Below are positions 14,131-18,921 of a stretch of 18,921 nucleotides of DNA, piece by piece. Each line of letters opens with the position of its first letter. Position 1 is the stretch's first letter. The notes below the pieces were generated by a model. The model made no database searches. It had not been told where the DNA came from and saw only the letters and a program-made list of their open reading frames with translations. Location: contig DASSMB010000149.1 of NCBI GenBank assembly GCA_035689095.1, positions 1-18,921 of the forward strand. The letters run 5' to 3'. The DNA is from JACDDK01 sp035689095 (GTDB lineage: Bacteria; Actinomycetota; Rubrobacteria; Rubrobacterales; Rubrobacteraceae). The position numbers and the translations under genes were made by a program.

Positions 14131-16173
14131 CTAGCTGACCGCTTTCTCTTCCTCGCGCTCGTTGGCGGCGAGAACTTTCTCTACCATGTTTGGCGGGACT
14201 TCCTCGTAGTGGCCGGGCTCGACGTGGAAGTTCGCGCGACCGCCGGTTATGGAGCGCAGGTCCCGGGCGTAGGTGAGCATCTCGACCTGTGGCACTTCGG
14301 CCTGGATGACCTGCCGCTCCCCGCGCTGCTCTATGCCCATCGGACGTCCGCGCCGCCCCGAAAGGTCGCCCATGATGTCGCCGACCAGCTCCGCCGGAGC
14401 GAGCACCTCGACCTTGACGAACGGCTCCAGGAGTACGGGGTTCGCCTTCTCGACGGCGTTCTTGAAGGCCATCGAGCCGGCGACCTTGAAGGCCATCTCG
14501 GAGGAGTCAACCGAGTGGAAGGAGCCGTCGTAGAGCCTCACCTTCACGTCCACGACCGGGCAGCCGGCGATGGAGCCCTCGCGCATCGCTTCCAGGATGC
14601 CCTTCTCGACGGCGGGGATGTACTGGCGGGGGATCGCCCCTCCGACTATCGCGTTCTCGAACTCGAAGCCCGCGCCGCGCGGCTGGGGCGTTAGCTCGAT
14701 GTGGCAGTCGCCGAACTGACCGCGGCCGCCGGTCTGTTTCTTGTAGCGTCCCTGCGCCTGGGCCGAGCCCTGGATCGTCTCCATGAACGGCACCTTCGGC
14801 GCGCGCGCCTCGACCTCGACGCCGTAACGCCGGTGTATCCTCTCCAGCGCGAACTCGACGTGCATCTGGGCGAGCCCGGCGAGTATGTCCTCGCCCGTTG
14901 ACTCGGAGCGCTCCAGCTTGAGCGACGGGTCCTCGTCCACGACCCGCTTTATCGCCTCGAAGACCTTCTCCTCCTCGCCGCGCGTCTGCGCCCCGACCGC
15001 GAACGCCGTCGTCGGCTCCGGCAGTTCGACCGGCTCGAAGGTGATCGGGTTCTCCGGCTTGCAGAGCGTGTCGAAGGTGTGGGTATCCCGCAGCTTGGCG
15101 ACCGCTACGATATCTCCGGCGACGGCCTCGTCAACCGGCCTGCGCTCCTTGCCGACGAGGTGCGAGACGCTCCCGAGCCTCTCGGAAGAGCCGGTGCGCG
15201 GGTTGGTCAGCGCCTCGTCCGAGCGGCAGCGCCCGCTCACCACGCGCAGCACGCTCAGGCGTCCGGCGAACGGGTCCACGTATGTCTTGAAGACGTAAGC
15301 GGCGAAGGGGCCGTCCGGGTCGCAGGGAACCTCGTCTCCATCCTCGGAGATCCAGCGCGAGCGGTCAACGGGGCTGGGGGCGCTGCCGGCGATCACGTCC
15401 AGGAGCCGGTCCACCCCGATCATGCGCTCCGCGCTCGCCGCCAACACCGGGATGATGAGCCCGTCCGCGATGCCCTTCCTTATCCCCTCGAAGGTCTCCT
15501 CGGTCGTAAGGTCCTCACCTTCGAGGTACTTCTCCAGCAACGTGTCGTCGCTCTCGGCGATGGCCTCGAAGAGCGCGACCTTCGCCGCGTCCACCTCGTC
15601 CTCCATGCCGGCGGGGATCTCCTCGCTCTGCTTCCCATCCACGAACGCGATGCCACTGAGCAGCCCGTACACGCCCCGAAGGTCGTTCTCGCGGCCTATA
15701 GGGAGGTTCAGCGGCACGATGGACTGCCCGAACCGGCCTCGCAGTTGCTCGACGACCCCCATGAAGTCCGTGCGCTCGCGGTCAAGGTGGTTGACCACGA
15801 CCATGTGCGGGATCTCTTCTCTCTCCCCCCGCCGCCACACGCGCTCTGTCACCACCTGGATCGGGTCCTGCGCGTGTACCACCAGCACCGCGCAATCGGC
15901 AACCCGCTGCGCCACGAAGGCGTCCGCGACGAATCCCCCATCCCCCGGCGTATCCAGGACATTGACCTGCCGTCCCTTCCACTCCAGGCAGGCCACGCTC
16001 ATCCCGAGCGTCATGCCGCGCTCCACCTCTTCATCCGAGTAGTCCAGAACGCCGCCCTGAGAGCCACTCCTCCCGGATGCAACCCCCAGCATCGCCTCCC
16101 CCAGCGACGTCTTGCCACTACCCCGGTGGCCGATCAAGCATACATTACGAATCAACGCCGGCTCTACTGCCAC
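14131..16173 (-). CDS. fusA2: EF-G2-like translational GTPase (FusA2 family)
   Basis: 680-residue homologue of elongation factor G with GTPase domain, domain II, and C-terminal domains III-V (FVKVEVLAPAELVGDIMGDLSGRRGRPMG is characteristic, spread over about 30 residues). The nucleotide motifs differ from canonical EF-G: the P-loop is GHRGSGKTS (K21) instead of AHxDxGKTT, the G3 motif is DTPGD (74-78) instead of DTPGH, and G4 is NHLD (128-131). This pattern belongs to the actinobacterial EF-G2 paralogue; mycobacterial EF-G2 was reported to bind nucleotide but lack ribosome-dependent GTP hydrolysis. Cytosolic, ribosome- or stress-related role uncertain. The start is GTG 16173 with AGGAGGA 4 nt upstream. 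It converges on the nitrile hydratase operon and has no own U-tract terminator. Confidence 0.92.
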   Translation of the reverse strand: MAVEPALIRNVCLIGHRGSGKTSLGEAMLGVASGRSGSQGGVLDYSDEEVERGMTLGMSVACLEWKGRQVNVLDTPGDGGFVADAFVAQRVADCAVLVVHAQDPIQVVTERVWRRGEREEIPHMVVVNHLDRERTDFMGVVEQLRGRFGQSIVPLNLPIGRENDLRGVYGLLSGIAFVDGKQSEEIPAGMEDEVDAAKVALFEAIAESDDTLLEKYLEGEDLTTEETFEGIRKGIADGLIIPVLAASAERMIGVDRLLDVIAGSAPSPVDRSRWISEDGDEVPCDPDGPFAAYVFKTYVDPFAGRLSVLRVVSGRCRSDEALTNPRTGSSERLGSVSHLVGKERRPVDEAVAGDIVAVAKLRDTHTFDTLCKPENPITFEPVELPEPTTAFAVGAQTRGEEEKVFEAIKRVVDEDPSLKLERSESTGEDILAGLAQMHVEFALERIHRRYGVEVEARAPKVPFMETIQGSAQAQGRYKKQTGGRGQFGDCHIELTPQPRGAGFEFENAIVGGAIPRQYIPAVEKGILEAMREGSIAGCPVVDVKVRLYDGSFHSVDSSEMAFKVAGSMAFKNAVEKANPVLLEPFVKVEVLAPAELVGDIMGDLSGRRGRPMGIEQRGERQVIQAEVPQVEMLTYARDLRSITGGRANFHVEPGHYEEVPPNMVEKVLAANEREEEKAVS

Positions 16174-16270
16174 GAGATCCTCCTTTCCTGCGCCTAACCC
16201 CTGCCGCCCACTCCGCGGGGCGGGGCATCCAGCTTAACGCAGAGTCGGCCCTCGCGCAGCCGCCGGATGC

Positions 16271-16276
16271 TACAAT
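16271..16276 (+). promoter_or_regulatory. -10 box (TACAAT) upstream of small membrane protein
   Basis: TACAAT ends 12 nt before ATG 16289, so the 5' leader would be only about 6 nt. No TTGACA-like hexamer at 16-18 bp upstream. It lies in the 115-bp gap divergent from EF-G2. Confidence 0.4.
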
Positions 16277-16288
16277 CCATTGCGAGCT

Positions 16289-16678
16289 ATGGACCGTACG
16301 TCTCTCACAGCAGATATCGAGGCCCCCGTGGGAACTTTCGCGGGCAACACAGGCATTACCAGGACGTGGCCCGTGCTGGTGGTGCTGGTCTCGGGTCTCC
16401 TCACTTACTTCGCGCCGCACGACGAGGCGTATGCGGGCGCGGACTACGGGATCTCGCTGCTCGCCACCCTGGGAGCCGCCGGCTGCATCGGGTATCTGGC
16501 ATCCCGGATTTCGCTGCGCCTGGACCTCCTTCCGCGTCTGCGGCCCGCGGCATCCGGTCTCCTGCCGTCAGCCCTCACCACGGCCGGGCCGGAGACGGGC
16601 GAAGACTGGCCCGTGCTCGTCGCCCTGCTCTTCGGGCTCTTCCTCATGCTGCTCGCCGGCCTCGGCGGCTGGGTCTAA
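16289..16678 (+). CDS. Small hypothetical membrane protein (three predicted helices)
   Basis: Unrecognised 129-residue protein. Three hydrophobic segments are visible: WPVLVVLVSGLLTYF (about 28-46), ISLLATLGAAGCIGYLA (about 60-76), and a C-terminal WPVLVALLFGLFLMLLAGLGG ending the protein at WV. The WPVLV motif opens both the first and the last helix, hinting at an internal repeat. A Pro/Leu/Arg-rich loop separates helices 2 and 3. ATG 16289 follows a TACAAT box closely; TTG 16280 is an alternative start with three extra residues. Neither has a Shine-Dalgarno. It is codirectional with yidC 128 bp downstream. No catalytic motif. It could be a substrate or partner of the adjacent insertase, but that is guesswork. 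Confidence 0.65.
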   Translation: MDRTSLTADIEAPVGTFAGNTGITRTWPVLVVLVSGLLTYFAPHDEAYAGADYGISLLATLGAAGCIGYLASRISLRLDLLPRLRPAASGLLPSALTTAGPETGEDWPVLVALLFGLFLMLLAGLGGWV

Positions 16679-16806
16679 CCTACTCCGGCGTCCCGCCGCA
16701 ACGGGACCCCAGGCGCCCAACGGGCTCTCCTGGTCCGCAACGTTCGCGGGCGGAGGTTCACGGGCACACGCCGTACTCACGCGAGACCCAGGCAAGGAAG
16801 TAATCA

Positions 16807-17643
16807 ATGGTAGACCTATTAAAGACCATCTTCGGTCCCTTGACCGATCTGCTCAGCGGCACGCTCCAGACATTTCACGGGTGGGGGGCGCCGTGGTGGC
16901 TCTCCATCATCATGCTGACGGTGATCGTGCGGACCCTCCTCTTCCCGCTCACCTTCAAGCAGGTAAAGAGCATGAGGAAGATGCAGGAGCTCAAGCCGGA
17001 CCTGGATGAGATAAAGGCCAAACACAAGAACGATCCCAAGAAGCAGCAGGAAGAGACGATGAAGCTCTACGGCGAGCGGAGCGTCAACCCGCTCGGCGGC
17101 TGCCTGCCGGTCCTCGTCCAGATGCCGATCTTCATTACCCTGTACTACACGATCAAGTCCTTCGAGCACCTGGAGAGCTTCAGGACCGGCGGTCTCCTGT
17201 GGTTCCCGGACCTCACGGTCTCCGACCCGTACTTCATCCTGCCCGTCCTCTACGTGCTGACGATGATGGCCTCGCAGGAGATCACGATCCGCAACACCGC
17301 GCCCGAACAACGCCAGCTAATGCGCTTCCTGCCACTCGTCTTCGGCGGCTTCCTCGCGTTCTCCGGCTTCCCGGCGGGCCTCTTCGTATACTGGGTCGCC
17401 TCCAACTGCATCACCTTCACCCAGAACTACGTCATCTACCATCGCCATCCGCACACCGCCCCGGCGAAGAACGGTTCCGAAGACGCCAAAGGCGCCAAGG
17501 ACACTACCCCAAAACCAGAGTCCGCTCCGAAACCCGGCAACGAAAAATCTCCCGCCCAGAAGACCACCGCTGCCACCCAGAACGCCCCGAGAAGCGCCCG
17601 CTCCCGGAACAGGAAAAAGAAGAGCGCGGGCAAGAAGAGGTAG
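16807..17643 (+). CDS. yidC: YidC/Oxa1-family membrane protein insertase
   Basis: 278-residue Gram-positive-type YidC without the large periplasmic domain. Five membrane segments are recognisable. The conserved hydrophilic-groove arginine sits in TVIVRTLLFPLT, followed by the cytoplasmic hairpin (QVKSMRKMQELKPDLDEIK, then MKLYGERSVNPLGGCLPVLVQ split over about 20 residues) and the FVYWVASNCITFTQN last helix. The tail after about residue 215 is Lys/Pro/Ala-rich and strongly basic (RNRKKKSAGKKR), suited to ribosome binding. It inserts membrane proteins alone or with SecYEG. The start is ATG 16807 with AAGGAAG 6 nt upstream. Unlike the usual rpmH-rnpA-yidC locus, none of those neighbours is here, so it may be a second copy or a relocated single one. 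Confidence 0.95.
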   Translation: MVDLLKTIFGPLTDLLSGTLQTFHGWGAPWWLSIIMLTVIVRTLLFPLTFKQVKSMRKMQELKPDLDEIKAKHKNDPKKQQEETMKLYGERSVNPLGGCLPVLVQMPIFITLYYTIKSFEHLESFRTGGLLWFPDLTVSDPYFILPVLYVLTMMASQEITIRNTAPEQRQLMRFLPLVFGGFLAFSGFPAGLFVYWVASNCITFTQNYVIYHRHPHTAPAKNGSEDAKGAKDTTPKPESAPKPGNEKSPAQKTTAATQNAPRSARSRNRKKKSAGKKR

Positions 17644-17664
17644 AAATCCTCACCCGATATCCCC

Positions 17665-17686
17665 GCGGCCGCTAACCAGCGGTCGC
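17665..17686 (+). terminator. Hairpin after yidC without U-tract
   Basis: GCGGCCGCT-AACC-AGCGGTCGC forms a 9-bp stem with one G-U pair and a 4-nt loop, starting about 21 bp after the yidC stop. No T-run follows, so it may be a processing or stabilising element, or an inefficient terminator, rather than a classical one. Confidence 0.45.
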
Positions 17687-17754
17687 CACTACCGGCGGAG
17701 CGAGAGTTGGGCTATCCTACGCAGGGTCGGGGAGAGAAATAGAAGGAGGAGCAG

Positions 17755-18168
17755 ATGACTACCGGACAGAGCGCCCAGACCGAACAGCACCCGCTGCACA
17801 GCGACCGCGGCAGGACCACCATAGCCAGCAGCGTGGTATCCAGCATCGTGAACGTGGCCGCCGGAGAGGTGGACGGCCTGGCGATGTCGCACGGCGGGAC
17901 CCGCCTTCCGGGAGACAACTCTCCGACCGTCGGCGAGTTCTTCGACCGCGTAAGCGGCGGCGGCAGCCGGACCCGCGGTGTCTCGGTGGAAGTCGGTGAG
18001 CGCGAAGCGGCCGTGGACCTCACCGTGAACGTCGTCTACGGTAAACCCATCGCCCAGGTCACCCAGGCCGTCCGTCAGAACATCATCAACCGCGTGGAGA
18101 GCCTAACCGGCCTCGATGTCACAGAGGTAAACATCACCGTCAACGACGTGACCTTCCCGCAGCAGTAG
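17755..18168 (+). CDS. Asp23/Gls24-family envelope stress protein
   Basis: 137-residue protein of the Asp23 (alkaline shock)/Gls24 family. Family marks: TTIASSVVSSIVNVAAGEVDGLA near the start (about residues 21-43), SVEVGEREAAVDLTVNVVYG, then QAVRQNIINRVESLTGL and VTEVNITVNDV at the end. An insert (RLPGDNSPTVGEFFDRVSGGGSRTR over about 25 residues) separates the first and second conserved blocks. In Firmicutes Asp23 binds the inner membrane face and its loss induces cell-wall stress genes; a function in this lineage is not established. ATG 17755 has an excellent AAGGAGGAG Shine-Dalgarno. A T-run follows the stop codon, but no clear hairpin. It follows the yidC hairpin, and may have its own promoter (TATCCT at about 17713). 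Confidence 0.9.
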   Translation: MTTGQSAQTEQHPLHSDRGRTTIASSVVSSIVNVAAGEVDGLAMSHGGTRLPGDNSPTVGEFFDRVSGGGSRTRGVSVEVGEREAAVDLTVNVVYGKPIAQVTQAVRQNIINRVESLTGLDVTEVNITVNDVTFPQQ

Positions 18169-18292
18169 TTTTTCAACAGTCAGAACAGATACTACAGCCG
18201 CACTTGTGATGCTAGGCTGAACACGCCGGTAGCAAGGCGCCGATTTTCTCGCTCCGAGCTCCGCCGGAGGGTCCTCGCCTACGCAAGCTGGC

Positions 18293-18591
18293 TTACCCGA
18301 GGACGACCAGAAGAATACCTATTAGCAAAGGCGGTAGGTAGTGGAAAGCCGGAAGAGAATCACCGGTGATGATCAGCAAGGTCAGCATTGCGATGCTGAA
18401 GATAAGCGTAGCCCACCCGGCCCATGCAAGCAAGAGCCTGACCTGAAGCAAGGACCCCCTCCATAGGCCGCCAGAGCGAGGTAACCGACAACGTCATAGA
18501 CATAGAACAGCGCGAACGCCCACTGAGCCAGCGGCTCGTAATAAGTCGGTACCGTACCCGTCGCGACTGTCACCTGAGCCGCCCTAATCAT
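18293..18591 (-). pseudogene. Small membrane-protein gene interrupted by a one-base frameshift
   Basis: The first frame runs from ATG 18591 through VPTYYEPLAQWAFALFYVYD and VVGYLALAAYGG, then loses its character at a run of five G on the minus strand (18455-18459). Adding one G there continues smoothly into another frame reading SLLQVRLLLAWAGWATLIFS, then LTLLIITGDSLPAFHYLPPL and LLVVLG, ending at TAA 18293-18295. The joined product would be 99 residues with three hydrophobic segments. Both halves are clean membrane-protein sequence, so this is one real gene that is either decayed, wrongly sequenced at the homopolymer, or expressed by frameshifting. I do not recognise the family. Without correction the product is 69 residues with an unlikely Cys/Gly/Ser-rich tail. 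Confidence 0.65.
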
Positions 18592-18701
18592 GATAACAGC
18601 ACGAGTTTTCAGGACGTTCGCCTCTCGCTATTGAGAACCTCACCCCTGGCGGCTTCGAAGGGCGCCGCAACCACAGGTATGTTGCCAAAGCGCAGGAGAG
18701 T

Positions 18702-18921
18702 CTATATTGTCTGTGGCTTCGCCTCCGCTTGCCTCGGATGTGGGTAGGGGTACTCTGCCTTGTATCCAAGCAGTCTTCCAATCGAAGCCAACGATCCGAA
18801 GAGCAGCGTCTGCACCAGCCGCGGGGGCCGCGCCAGGATAATCTCATTCCGATACGCATGCATCATCACCCCCAGCCGCAACAGGTTCGGCAATCCCGTC
18901 TTCGGACTTACCTTACCGTCC
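18702..18921 (-). CDS. C-terminal tail of a cupin-domain-type protein (5' part beyond window)
   Basis: Open frame entering from the window edge and stopping at TAG 18702-18704. About 72 residues are visible: GLPNLLRLGVMMHAYRNEI, ILARPPRLVQTLLFGSLASI and GRLLGYKAEYPYPHP. This resembles, from memory, the C-terminal tail of single-cupin proteins common in Actinobacteria, in which the metal-binding beta barrel precedes a helical GLPNLL...RPP...LGYR tail. The barrel would lie beyond 18921 and cannot be checked. TTG 18893 is an internal codon, not the start. The final 10 residues (RQAEAKPQTI) look disordered. Function unknown. Confidence 0.6.
   Translation of the reverse strand, partial: DGKVSPKTGLPNLLRLGVMMHAYRNEIILARPPRLVQTLLFGSLASIGRLLGYKAEYPYPHPRQAEAKPQTI

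Noticed and set aside
15079..16197. 372-codon plus-strand frame antisense to the EF-G2 gene
   Set aside because: His/Arg/Pro-rich mirror frame without motifs; EF-G2 on the other strand is unambiguous.
18241..18290. GC-rich inverted repeat CTCC-GCC-GGAG near the end of the frameshifted gene
   Set aside because: Stem too short with a 3-nt loop, and no T-run in the direction of transcription, so not called as a terminator.

Overview
The window looks like chromosomal DNA from a high-GC Gram-positive bacterium. A Rubrobacter-like deep-branching actinobacterium is the best guess. Pointers are GC-rich third codon positions, an EF-G2-type (FusA2) GTPase, a GT81 glucosyl/mannosyl-3-phosphoglycerate synthase, an Asp23 protein, and a cupin with a long C-terminal tail. 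The assignment is inference; no rRNA or other taxonomic marker is present.

Layout. 1-1866 (-): class A penicillin-binding protein, cut at the window edge. 1931-3073 (+): class V PLP aminotransferase with no canonical start codon. It converges on a lipoprotein (3076-3681, -). 3754-5232 (-): a HAD phosphatase and SurE, abutting as TAA-ATG. 5324-11465 (-): a signalling operon read as kinase, then receiver, then effector. It comprises a 1312-residue membrane histidine kinase with six PAS domains and a GAF, an Rcp1-like single-domain receiver, and a REC-GGDEF-EAL c-di-GMP protein. 11466-11830 is a relatively AT-rich divergent regulatory region with a dyad. 11831-14091 (+): a tight four-gene unit, GpgS/MpgS followed by three genes of a cobalt-type nitrile hydratase/thiocyanate hydrolase whose beta chain is split in two. 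A terminator closes it. 14131-16173 (-): EF-G2-like GTPase. 16289-18168 (+): small membrane protein, YidC/Oxa1 insertase and Asp23/Gls24 protein. 18293-18591 (-): small membrane-protein gene broken by a one-base frameshift at a homopolymer. 18702-18921 (-): 3' end of a cupin-type gene.

How it fits together. The kinase operon should turn an unknown input into c-di-GMP turnover. SurE and the HAD protein lie downstream and may be read through. The most unusual unit is the compatible-solute glycosyltransferase joined, with 10 bp spacing and then 4-base overlaps, to a split-beta nitrile/thiocyanate-hydrating metalloenzyme. Its gene order matches thiocyanate hydrolase (beta, alpha, gamma) and no maturation activator is in view.

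Recurring oddities. Two genes have a good Shine-Dalgarno but no ATG/GTG/TTG where the protein must begin (ATC and GTA instead). Two genes have a perfect TATAAT exactly 9 nt before the start codon, which implies almost leaderless mRNAs. No tRNA, rRNA, CRISPR array, transposase or insertion sequence was seen.
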